Assembly: GCA_963169135.1 (NCBI GenBank)
Contig: CAUJEQ010000140.1
Coordinates: forward strand, 1-12,214
Length of the DNA: 12,214 nt
From: Chloroflexota bacterium
GTDB lineage: Bacteria > Chloroflexota > Dehalococcoidia > Tepidiformales > Tepidiformaceae
Direction of reading: 5' to 3'
The notes under the pieces are model-generated. The model saw only the letters and a program-made list of their open reading frames with translations, was not told the origin of the DNA and did not search any database. The position numbers were made by a program, and so were the translations under genes. Shown piece after piece: positions 1 through 6,962 of this stretch (position 1 is its first letter; each line of letters opens with the position of its first letter).

Positions 1-2110
1 TGCGGTTGTGGAGGAACTCCACGACGGAGCGTGCGATCGCCATGCCATCGAACGTGCTGGTGCCGCGGCCCACCTCGTCGAGGATGACGAGCGACTGTGG
101 AGTGGCCTGGTGGAGGATCTGGGCGGTCTCAACCATCTCAACCATGAAGGTCGACTGGCCGGCGGCAAGGTCGTCCTGGGCGCCGATGCGAGTAAAAATG
201 CGGTCGAACAACGGGAGGCGGGCCTCGGCCGCCGGGACGAACGAACCCGCCTGGGCCATCAGTGCGATGAGGGCGACCTGACGGAGGAAGGTCGACTTAC
301 CGCTCATGTTAGGCCCGGTGAGGATGAGTACCTGGCAATCGGCGTCGAGGGTGCAATCGTTCGGCACGAAGCGCCCGGCGCCAAGCGCTGCTTCCACCAC
401 GGGGTGCCGGCCGCCGGCGATGTGCAGCGCGTCAGCGCCAAAGCTGGGACGGACGTAGCCACGCTCGGCCGAGACCTCCCCCAGGGCGAGGACGAGGTCG
501 ATCAAGGCGATGGCCTCGGCGACAAGCTGGAGCGAGGCGAGGTTCGCCGCGAGCGATTCGACGAGTTGGGAGAAGGCCTGCTTCTCGAGTTCGACCAGGC
601 GGTCGCGGGCGCCGACCAGCCGCGATTCGTGCTCTTTCAGCTCTTCGGTGACGTATCGCTCGGCGCCAACCAGGGTCTGGCGGCGCTGGTAGTGGTCCGG
701 AACGAGGCCCGCGTTGGCGGCGGAAACCTCGATGTAGTAGCCGAAGACCTTGTTGTGACCGACTTTGAGGGTCTTGATGCCGGTGCGCTCGCGCTCGAGG
801 CGTTCGAGGCCGAGGAGAAAGCCCCGGGCGTCGCGGGTGAGGGCGCGCAGCGAGTCGATCTCCGGGCCGAAGCCCGGGCGGATGACGCCGCCCTCGTCGA
901 AGGCGGCGGGCGGGTCGTCGTCGAGGGCCGCGTCGAGGGTCACCAGGGTCTCGCTTGCGGCCGCCAGGCCGTGGAGCGAGTCGGCGAGGAGGGGAGGCAG
1001 TCCTTCCCGGGGAAGCCTCGCGCCGAGGTCGAGTGTGGCGCGGAGGCCATCGCGGAGTGCCGCCAGGTCACGGGGCGATGCGGAGCGGGAGCCGACTTTC
1101 CCCAGGATGCGGCCCAGGTCGGCCATGCCGCGCAGGACCAGCTGGCAACGCTCCCGCTCCAGCGGATGGGCAACCGCCCAGGCGACGGCGTCGTGGCGCG
1201 CACCGATTCCCTCGGCCTCGCGGAGCGGATGCGTGAGCCACTGCCGGAGGAGGCGGCTTCCCATGGCCGACTTCGAATGGTCGAGCACCGCAAGGAGAGA
1301 CGACTGGCGGCCCGGTTGGGGAAGCACATCCAGGTTGCGGAGGGTCCGTTGGTCGATGGTGAGGACGCCCGCCGGGGCGACGTGGCGAAGGCGCTGGAGC
1401 GTCCCGAGGGCGGCCGCATAGGTCTCGCGCAGGTAGAGCAGCAGGTGCGCGAGGGCGGCGGCCTCCGCCGAACCGCCAACCAGGTTCTCCGATGCATGGT
1501 CGCCGAACTGCCGGGCCAGCCCGGCCTCCGCGGCCGTCTCGCTCAGCTGCGGTCGCGCCACGACAACGCCGGCGAACCCGTCCGGCCGCTCGGTGGGGTC
1601 CTCGACAAGTAGTTCGGAAGGAACGCTGCGGAAGAGTTCGGCCTCCGCCTCGGTGCCCGAGGCGAGGCGCACCTCGCCGGTCGTGATATCAGCCAGCGCG
1701 AGGGCGAGGATACCCTTGCGGCGGGCGAGCGCGCCAAGGTAGTTCGGGGCGGCGGCATCCAGCGAGGAGTCCGCTGTGACGGTGCCGGCGGTGACCACCC
1801 GGACGACATCGCGAGGCACAAGGCCTTTGACTTCGGAGGGATCGGCCATCTGCTCACAAATGGCGACCCGGTAGCCGCGGCGGACGAGCTTCGCGACGTG
1901 GCCGTCGATGCTGTGATAGGGCACGCCCGCGAGAGGGACGCGCAGGTCCTTCCCCATCGGCTTGGAAGTCAGGGTGATCTGGAGCTCGCCCGCGACGAGC
2001 TTCGCGTCGTCATCGAAGGTCTCGTAGAAATCGCCGAGGCGGAAGAACAGGATGGTGTCCGGGTAGCGCTGCTTCAGCTCGAGATACTGGAGCCTGATGG
2101 GGGTGGACAC
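1..2110 (-). CDS. mutS: DNA mismatch repair protein MutS, C-terminus cut by the window edge
   Basis: MutS dimers recognise mismatches and small loops in DNA and recruit MutL in an ATP-dependent way. About 703 residues are readable; E. coli MutS has 853, so roughly the last 150 are missing at the left edge. The mismatch-reading motif GDFYETF is at residues 26-32, with Phe28 and Glu30 as the F-x-E pair. The ATPase Walker A motif TGPNMSGKST is at about 598-607; the usual second Gly of NMGGKS is Ser here. Walker B plus signature ILDEVGRGTSTFDG lies around D678-E679. The GTG start at 2110 is chosen because it gives the typical STPIRLQYLELK N-terminus, has GGAG (2120-2123) 9 nt upstream, and has no in-frame ATG between it and an upstream TAG. 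It is separated from nuoF by 70 bp and probably has its own promoter. Identification is firm. Confidence 0.97.
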   Translation of the reverse strand, partial: MSTPIRLQYLELKQRYPDTILFFRLGDFYETFDDDAKLVAGELQITLTSKPMGKDLRVPLAGVPYHSIDGHVAKLVRRGYRVAICEQMADPSEVKGLVPRDVVRVVTAGTVTADSSLDAAAPNYLGALARRKGILALALADITTGEVRLASGTEAEAELFRSVPSELLVEDPTERPDGFAGVVVARPQLSETAAEAGLARQFGDHASENLVGGSAEAAALAHLLLYLRETYAAALGTLQRLRHVAPAGVLTIDQRTLRNLDVLPQPGRQSSLLAVLDHSKSAMGSRLLRQWLTHPLREAEGIGARHDAVAWAVAHPLERERCQLVLRGMADLGRILGKVGSRSASPRDLAALRDGLRATLDLGARLPREGLPPLLADSLHGLAAASETLVTLDAALDDDPPAAFDEGGVIRPGFGPEIDSLRALTRDARGFLLGLERLERERTGIKTLKVGHNKVFGYYIEVSAANAGLVPDHYQRRQTLVGAERYVTEELKEHESRLVGARDRLVELEKQAFSQLVESLAANLASLQLVAEAIALIDLVLALGEVSAERGYVRPSFGADALHIAGGRHPVVEAALGAGRFVPNDCTLDADCQVLILTGPNMSGKSTFLRQVALIALMAQAGSFVPAAEARLPLFDRIFTRIGAQDDLAAGQSTFMVEMVETAQILHQATPQSLVILDEVGRGTSTFDGMAIARSVVEFLHNR

Positions 2111-2119
2111 GCAGCGCGA

Positions 2120-2123
2120 CTCC
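2120..2123 (-). promoter_or_regulatory. Ribosome binding site of mutS
   Basis: GGAG on the minus strand, 9 nt before the GTG codon at 2110. It supports GTG as the start, since no ATG or TTG lies in frame between here and the upstream stop codon. Confidence 0.55.
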
Positions 2124-2156
2124 GGCAGGCGGGATACGCCATTCTACCGGCAGGCG
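2122..2156 (-). promoter_or_regulatory. Candidate mutS promoter: TAGAAT box between two 10-bp direct repeats
   Basis: In the 70-bp nuoF-mutS gap the minus strand reads TAGAAT (2141-2146), a 5/6 match to the sigma-70 -10 consensus, about 30 nt before the mutS GTG. No recognisable -35 hexamer sits 16-18 bp upstream. The box is bracketed by two exact copies of CGCCTGCCGG (minus strand; 2147-2156 and 2122-2131), 25 bp apart centre to centre. Whether these bind a regulator is unknown; GC-rich DNA gives short repeats by chance. Confidence 0.3.
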
Positions 2157-2180
2157 AACGGATGTGCTTCCGGGCTGGCG

Positions 2181-4070
2181 TTAGCCGCCCGCGGCGGCTC
2201 CTTCGGCGACCCGGACGGCGAACCGGTCGACCACCTCGATTGCGTTCGGGGCGACCTCCTTGCAGGCGCCGCAGCGGATGCACCGTGGGTCGTCGATGGT
2301 GTACCCCGAGCCATCCGGGACGATGGCGCCGGTCGGGCACAACTCAGCCGCCTCGGTAAGGGCCGGGTCGCCGGCGGAACGGACGCGGTAGTCGATGAGC
2401 CCCTGGCAGACGCCCGCGCGGCAGCGCTTGTCGAAGATGTGCTCGCGCCACTCGTCTTCGAAAGCCTTGACGGCGGTCTTCACGGTGGTCATCGCGAACT
2501 GGCCATGGAAGCAGTTGGACCAGACGAGGGTGGACACGAGCTTCTGGAAGTTCTCGAAGTCGACATCGCGGCCGCCGCCCGCCTGGATCCGGCGGAGGAT
2601 CTCGACGGCGCGCTGGGTGCCGCCGTGACAGGTGGTGCAGCGCCCACAGCTCTCGTCTTCGCAGAAGCCGAGGAAGTAACTGCACAGGTCAACGGTGCAG
2701 GTGTGCTGGTCGAAAAAGACGATACCGCCGCCACCGAGGAACATGCCGAGCTCTCGATAGGGGTCGAGCGTGAGGGTGAGGTCACGGTTCGCGGTTGCGA
2801 TGCCGGAGAGCGGGCCTCCGGGCTGGAAGCCCTTGAGTTCGAGGCCGGGGCGCATGCCGCCACACCACCGGTCGATGACTTCACCGATGGTGGGTCCGAA
2901 GGGGATTTCGACGCAGCCGGCCCAATTCACGGAGCCGGAGAAGGTGAACATCTTGGTGCCCTTCTCCTTGGCGTCGCTGACGGAACTCCACCAGTGGGCG
3001 CCGTTGCGCATGATCATCGGGGCGTTGGCGTAGGACTCGACGTTGTTCACGTTGGTCGGCTTGTTCCAGAGGCCGGCCTGGGCGGGGAACGGCGGCTTGA
3101 TCCGGGGCATGCCGCGGTAGCTGTCGATGGAGTTAATGAGGCCAGTTTCCTCGCCGCAGACGTACGACCCGGCGCCGAGGAAGACGACGATCTCGAAGTC
3201 TTTGCCGCTGCCGAGGATGTCCTTTCCGAGGAGGCCCTTCGCATATGCCTGTTCGACGGCCTTCTTCAGGCGGGCGAAGGCGAGCGGGTATTCGTAGCGG
3301 ATGTAGATGTAGCCGGCGTCGGCGTGTCCGGCGAGGGCCGCGATGAGCATGCCTTCCACGATGAGGTGGGGGTCGCCTTCCATGAGGACGCGGTTCACCC
3401 ATGCACCGGGGTCGCCCTCGTCTGCGTTGCAAACCAGGTAGCGGGGCGAGGCAGTGGCCGTGCGGAGGAAATCCCACTTGCGGCCAGCCGGGAAGCCGCC
3501 GCCGGCGCGGCCGCCGAGGCCGGAGTCGAGGATCTCCTTCACGATGGCCTCCGCGTCCATCTCGAGCGCCTTGCCGAAGCCCTCGTAACCGCCGTGGGCC
3601 AGGTAGTGGTCGATGTTCTCCGGGTCGGTGATGCCGAGGTTCGCCATCAGGCGCCGGACCTGGCCCTGCATGAACGGGTGGTCGCTCAGCAGCGGGATAT
3701 CGGCGGTCGGGTTGCCTTCGACCACGCCGAGCGCGAGTTCGGGCATGTCATGCCCGGCGGCGACCTTTTCGATCAGCTCGTCCACGCGCTCGGGGGTGAC
3801 GTTTGCGTAGAGCACCGTCTGGGTGCCGGCCGCGGTGCGCACGGTGACGCAGGGCTCCATCCAGCAGAAGCCCCAGGAGCCGGTGATGCCGACATCGGCG
3901 ACGAGCTTCTTCGCAGCGACGGCAGCGTGGAGCTTCTCTATGACCTGGCCCGCACCCTTCGCCTGCGACGACGTGTCGAGGGTGACGTTGATGCGGACGC
4001 GGCCCGAGGCCTGCTCGGATGCCCAGGACTGTTTCGCGGACGAGATGAGGGCTTCGAGGCGGGAGTTCAT
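2181..4070 (-). CDS. nuoF: NuoF/HndC-like NADH dehydrogenase flavoprotein subunit, long form with ferredoxin tail
   Basis: This cytoplasmic FMN and iron-sulfur subunit exchanges electrons with NAD(P)H in complex I-like, hydrogenase or formate dehydrogenase modules. At 629 aa it is longer than the roughly 430-450 aa of a plain NuoF and matches the HndC/HydB/FdsB layout. Residues about 25-105 form a thioredoxin-like domain with only Cys69 at an expected ligand site. The FMN/NADH core has GLGGRAGGGFPAGRKW (184-199), NADEGDPGAW (215-224) and GAGSYVCGEETG (299-310), followed by an SLBB-like region. The [4Fe-4S] site is C475, C478, C481 and C520. The C-terminal ferredoxin domain (about 545-615) keeps C578, C597, C600 and C603 but lacks the first CxxCxxC and has Ala607 for the last Cys, so one cluster rather than two is expected. 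Its ATG overlaps the nuoE stop (ATGA, 4067-4070), implying translational coupling. Its electron partner is not in the window. Confidence 0.93.
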   Translation of the reverse strand: MNSRLEALISSAKQSWASEQASGRVRINVTLDTSSQAKGAGQVIEKLHAAVAAKKLVADVGITGSWGFCWMEPCVTVRTAAGTQTVLYANVTPERVDELIEKVAAGHDMPELALGVVEGNPTADIPLLSDHPFMQGQVRRLMANLGITDPENIDHYLAHGGYEGFGKALEMDAEAIVKEILDSGLGGRAGGGFPAGRKWDFLRTATASPRYLVCNADEGDPGAWVNRVLMEGDPHLIVEGMLIAALAGHADAGYIYIRYEYPLAFARLKKAVEQAYAKGLLGKDILGSGKDFEIVVFLGAGSYVCGEETGLINSIDSYRGMPRIKPPFPAQAGLWNKPTNVNNVESYANAPMIMRNGAHWWSSVSDAKEKGTKMFTFSGSVNWAGCVEIPFGPTIGEVIDRWCGGMRPGLELKGFQPGGPLSGIATANRDLTLTLDPYRELGMFLGGGGIVFFDQHTCTVDLCSYFLGFCEDESCGRCTTCHGGTQRAVEILRRIQAGGGRDVDFENFQKLVSTLVWSNCFHGQFAMTTVKTAVKAFEDEWREHIFDKRCRAGVCQGLIDYRVRSAGDPALTEAAELCPTGAIVPDGSGYTIDDPRCIRCGACKEVAPNAIEVVDRFAVRVAEGAAAGG

Positions 4071-4540
4071 TCGCCTGCCTTCAGTTCGCGCGCGAGGCGG
4101 ATGGCCTTCGCAACGGTGAGATCGCCGACCACTTCACCGTTCACCCAGACCTGCGGGGCCTCGCTGCAGGTGCCGTTGCACTGGCCGATATGGAGGCCGA
4201 TACGGTGGTCGGGGGTCTGGCCGTTGAGGGGGAGTTCGAGCTCCTGCTGGAGCGCTTCGCGGATGCGGTCCCCGCCCATGACCCGGCAGGCGGGGCCGCA
4301 GCACCAGGCGACTTCGGTCTCGGCCGGCGGGTGGGTACGGAAGTCGGAATAGAACGAGACGGTACCGTAGACGAGTGCGGGCGTCGTATTGAGCTGGCGT
4401 GCGACGACTTCGATGGCCGTCCGCGTTATGTAGCCATACGTATCCTGGACTTTGTGGAGCGCTGGCATGACATGCCCGCGTCCGGGCTCGAATTCGGCTA
4501 CGAGCTCTCGGAGCTCCTGCACACCGGGTTCAGCGGTCAT
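4067..4540 (-). CDS. nuoE: NuoE/HndA-like [2Fe-2S] thioredoxin-like subunit
   Basis: NuoE-family proteins carry one [2Fe-2S] cluster and work with NuoF in the NADH-oxidising module. The protein has the N-terminal helical region (PALHKVQDTYGYI, then the VYGTVSFYSDF segment) and the four cluster cysteines in standard spacing: C80-x4-C85 and C121-x3-C125 in the 157-aa form. The ATG at 4540 is preferred because GAGAGG (4550-4555) sits 9 nt upstream. A longer 168-aa form from GTG at 4573 is open, but it lacks a Shine-Dalgarno sequence and starts only 1 nt after the TATAGT box, so an mRNA from that promoter would not include it. The stop overlaps the nuoF ATG by 4 nt. Family identification is strong; the pathway served is uncertain because no NuoG or dehydrogenase subunit is adjacent. 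Confidence 0.93.
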   Translation of the reverse strand: MTAEPGVQELRELVAEFEPGRGHVMPALHKVQDTYGYITRTAIEVVARQLNTTPALVYGTVSFYSDFRTHPPAETEVAWCCGPACRVMGGDRIREALQQELELPLNGQTPDHRIGLHIGQCNGTCSEAPQVWVNGEVVGDLTVAKAIRLARELKAGE

Positions 4541-4549
4541 CGACCGGGA

Positions 4550-4555
4550 CCTCTC
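4550..4555 (-). promoter_or_regulatory. Ribosome binding site deciding the nuoE start
   Basis: GAGAGG on the minus strand, 9 nt before the ATG at 4540. The competing GTG at 4573 has no purine-rich sequence upstream, so this site favours the shorter NuoE. Confidence 0.55.
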
Positions 4556-4574
4556 GTTTGTGAAATCGGACACT

Positions 4575-4580
4575 ACTATA
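4575..4580 (-). promoter_or_regulatory. Candidate -10 box of a nuoEF promoter
   Basis: The minus strand reads TATAGT, a 5/6 match to TATAAT and AT-rich within very GC-rich DNA. It would start transcription near 4568, giving a leader of about 28 nt before the nuoE ATG. No good -35 hexamer is at the expected spacing, so this is a motif-level guess. Confidence 0.35.
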
Positions 4581-4587
4581 GCCGACG

Positions 4588-4603
4588 GCGCCGAAAGCGG
4601 CGC
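4588..4603 (-). terminator. GC hairpin after the FAD oxidoreductase gene, possible weak terminator
   Basis: A perfect 6-bp inverted repeat GCGCCG / CGGCGC around a 4-nt loop (CTTT on the transcribed strand) starts about 12 nt after the oxidoreductase stop codon. No U-tract follows, so intrinsic termination is doubtful. It may instead attenuate or stabilise the transcript between the two operon halves. Confidence 0.3.
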
Positions 4604-4615
4604 GGAGCTGCAAAA

Positions 4616-5950
4616 TCAGATGCCCGCACCCCGCGCACCGGCAGCCTTCCGCCAGTCCTCGTCCATCAGCGCAGCCACCTTCTCGCCGAGGAGGAGGCTG
4701 TAGTTCTGGCCGCGGTCCTCCGGATAGACCTGCGTGGTGTTTGACAGATACAGCCCCTCGACCCCGGTACGCATCTCCGGAATGGAGGCCGAGTAGTGCG
4801 TCGTGATGACCGGCTGGCCGCCGGGGTCTTTGAAGAACCATTTCTCGCGCACCCACGAAGGGTCGAACGCCGGGTTCAGCTTCTTGATGCCGTCGAGGTA
4901 GCTGGCGAAGACCTGCTCCGCGTCCATTTCGAGGACCGGGTGGCCGGGCGGCGTGTAGTTGGAGAGATAGACCAGGTGGTTGCCCCCGTAACGCTCGACC
5001 GGCATGAAGTTCGTATGTTCGACGCAGGCGACGAACGGCAGATCGTCGCCGATGGAGAGCCAGTAGTACGGCGTCAGCGGCCGGTCAAGCGCGAGGATGA
5101 GGCAGGTGGCCCACTGGTAGCGCACCCGTTCGAGGACGGAGCGGTAGTCTGCCGGAAGGTCCGGGCAGATCTTCATCGTGATGATGTTCGGGGTGGTCAT
5201 GAGCACCTGGTCGAACTCGTGGAACTGGCCGCCCGCCTCGATGCCCATCACGGAGCCTTCGGCGGTCCCCACCCTTTCGACCGGGGTGTTGAGGTGGATG
5301 GCGACCCCATCGGCCTCGAGCTGGTCGGCGAGGGCGCGGTAGTAACGCTTGAACGAGCCTTCGAGGTAGCCAAGGGACTCTTTCGAGCCGCCGCCCTTCC
5401 GCGAGGAGAAGCGGAGATACACCTTATTCCAGAGCCAGACCATTCCAACGCTATCGGCCTGGTCGGCGAACTTGCCGCGGAGGAGCGCGCCCCAAAAGGC
5501 ATCGAAAGCCTTCTGGCCGACGGCCTTCCGCATCCATTCGCGGGCGGTAACGCCCTCGTAGCGGGTGAGGCCGTCCTTGCGGCGCCGGAGCCAGAGGGCG
5601 GCCAGGCCGAGGCGCACCCGGCTCAAGAAGGGAATGGCGGTGAACTTCAGCAGGTCGAGCGGAGTGACGAAGGGATACATCCGGCCCCGCACGAAGTGGG
5701 CGTTTCGCGGCTCGATCCATTTCAGGTGTTCGAGGAGGCCGAGGTCTTCGATGTAGCGGATGACCGCGGTGTCGTTCGTGAAAATGTGGTGGTAGAAGCA
5801 CTCGAGTTCTTCACCGCCGACGGGGAACGTGACGACCTGGCCGCCGACTTCCTCGCGGCCTTCGAAGATGGTGACCTGGTGGCCGCGCGCGCGAAGGATG
5901 CGGGCCGCCGCAAGCCCGGCAACGCCTGCGCCGACAATGCCGACCCTCAT
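4616..5950 (-). CDS. FAD-dependent amine-oxidase-like oxidoreductase (COG1232 type)
   Basis: This 444-aa protein has an N-terminal dinucleotide-binding fold: GAGVAG at 7-12, acidic Glu30 ending the second strand, and EVGGQV at 34-39. The C-terminal FAD-contacting segment is at about 401-426, including YPEDRGQNYS. A YHHIF motif (53-57) follows the FAD fold. This pattern belongs to the protoporphyrinogen oxidase / amine oxidase / UDP-galactopyranose mutase-like superfamily. The particular subgroup is often encoded beside glycosyltransferases and membrane glycan genes and lacks a settled reaction. It is probably cytosolic or peripheral to the membrane; no signal peptide is seen. Its ATG overlaps the upstream flippase-like stop (ATGA, 5947-5950), so it is likely made with the envelope genes. 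HemY function is unlikely from context. Oxidation or rearrangement of a lipid-linked sugar or polyprenyl group is a plausible inference only. Confidence 0.85.
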   Translation of the reverse strand: MRVGIVGAGVAGLAAARILRARGHQVTIFEGREEVGGQVVTFPVGGEELECFYHHIFTNDTAVIRYIEDLGLLEHLKWIEPRNAHFVRGRMYPFVTPLDLLKFTAIPFLSRVRLGLAALWLRRRKDGLTRYEGVTAREWMRKAVGQKAFDAFWGALLRGKFADQADSVGMVWLWNKVYLRFSSRKGGGSKESLGYLEGSFKRYYRALADQLEADGVAIHLNTPVERVGTAEGSVMGIEAGGQFHEFDQVLMTTPNIITMKICPDLPADYRSVLERVRYQWATCLILALDRPLTPYYWLSIGDDLPFVACVEHTNFMPVERYGGNHLVYLSNYTPPGHPVLEMDAEQVFASYLDGIKKLNPAFDPSWVREKWFFKDPGGQPVITTHYSASIPEMRTGVEGLYLSNTTQVYPEDRGQNYSLLLGEKVAALMDEDWRKAAGARGAGI

Positions 5951-6948
5951 GGGGCCACCGCCTGCTCGTCGACCTCGACGTTGGTGATGCGCTTGAACGA
6001 CACACCGTAGCTCCAGAGGAGGATCAGGCCAAGGATAGTCGTGGGGATAAGGATCACGCCGTGGGCGACGATGGAAAAGGCACCTGCGACGTTATCGGCC
6101 ACGCCGGCGCCGACCAGCACGAGCTTCGCCGCCCATTCGAACGGACCGGTGCCGCCGAAAAATGTGGGGATGATGATCGCCAGGTTGGCGGCTGCGAGCA
6201 GCAGGGCGTAGTGGCCGAAGTTCACGTCCATGTTGAAGCCCTGGCCGATGACCGCGTAGGCCGCGGCCTCGGTGGTCCAGGCGGCTCCACTGAAGAGCGC
6301 CACCAGGAGCAATGGCCGCCAGTCGTGGACCGAACGCAGGCTGCCAACCAGAGAGTCGGCCATAGCTTCCGCCTGGTGTTCGAATCGTTCGGGAAGGATC
6401 CGCAAGAAGAAATGGATGACGCGTTTGGCGCGCTCTTCATTCAGCGTAAGCACGTAAAAGGCGGCCAGGGCGATCACGAACAGGATGGTCGAAGCCACCG
6501 CGATGGCGCGTAACTTGCTGTCCTCGAACCCCACGATCGAACCGGCGATGAGCAGCATGAGGACGAGCGTGACCCCGTCGAAGAGGCGCTCGACGGCGAT
6601 CGTGCCGAACGTGCCCATCTTGGAGACGCCCTCACGGTCGCCGAGCACGTAGGCGCGCACGAGTTCGCCGGCGCGGGCCGGCAAGAGGTTGTTCGCCATG
6701 TAGCCGATGATCGCGTAAGGGAAGAGCCTGGCCGGGCTCAGCGGCGCCACGGGGCGCATCAGGATCGACCAGCGAATGCAACGTGCCGCGATGGCGACGA
6801 AGAGCACGGCGGTGCCGGGGATGAGCCACCAGTAGCTGGCCTGTTCGAGTGCGGACGCCAGGTCTCGCGGGTGCGTGGCGCGCAGAAAGAGCGCGATGAA
6901 GATGAGGCTGATCACCAGGCTGGCCCAAAAGCGGATGGAACGAAGCAC
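5947..6948 (-). CDS. Flippase-like UPF0104 / LPG-synthase-TM family membrane protein
   Basis: This 333-aa polytopic inner-membrane protein has about 8 hydrophobic helices. Family landmarks are NNLLPARAGE (86-95), ERLFDG (120-125) and PTFFGGTGPFEWA (261-273), typical of the lysylphosphatidylglycerol synthase transmembrane domain (PF03706/TIGR00374). It lacks the soluble aminoacyl-transferase domain of MprF, so lysyl-lipid synthesis is not indicated. Stand-alone members are described as flippase-like and occur in glycolipid or glycoprotein loci. The GTG start at 6948 lies 14 nt after the preceding stop, with a weak purine-rich AGGCGG just upstream. The stop overlaps the FAD oxidoreductase start. 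Moving a lipid-linked intermediate across the membrane for the neighbouring GT-C protein is a reasonable inference, not shown by the sequence. Confidence 0.88.
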   Translation of the reverse strand: MLRSIRFWASLVISLIFIALFLRATHPRDLASALEQASYWWLIPGTAVLFVAIAARCIRWSILMRPVAPLSPARLFPYAIIGYMANNLLPARAGELVRAYVLGDREGVSKMGTFGTIAVERLFDGVTLVLMLLIAGSIVGFEDSKLRAIAVASTILFVIALAAFYVLTLNEERAKRVIHFFLRILPERFEHQAEAMADSLVGSLRSVHDWRPLLLVALFSGAAWTTEAAAYAVIGQGFNMDVNFGHYALLLAAANLAIIIPTFFGGTGPFEWAAKLVLVGAGVADNVAGAFSIVAHGVILIPTTILGLILLWSYGVSFKRITNVEVDEQAVAP

Positions 6949-6962
6949 GGGACCGCCTGTAA

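Noticed and set aside
8..1612. Plus-strand open frame of 534 codons opposite mutS
   Set aside because: The minus strand encodes MutS with both Walker motifs over the same bases; the plus frame is a compositional shadow.
2111..2180. Intrinsic terminator between nuoF and mutS
   Set aside because: I saw no stable stem followed by a U-tract in this 70-bp gap.
2097..4352. Long plus-strand open frame of 751 codons opposite nuoF and nuoE
   Set aside because: It lies antisense to two firmly identified genes and its translation is rich in Ala, Gly, Glu, Asp and Val without domain motifs. High GC at third positions commonly opens such mirror frames.
4616..5950. Protoporphyrinogen oxidase (HemY) for haem synthesis
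   Set aside because: The fold is shared, but no haem genes are nearby and the gene is coupled to envelope glycan-type genes.
4796..6010. Plus-strand open frame of 404 codons opposite the FAD oxidoreductase
   Set aside because: No recognisable domain, and it is fully antisense to a gene with clear FAD-binding motifs.
5947..6948. Lysylphosphatidylglycerol synthase (MprF) activity
   Set aside because: Only the transmembrane flippase-like domain is present; the soluble aminoacyl-transferase domain is absent.
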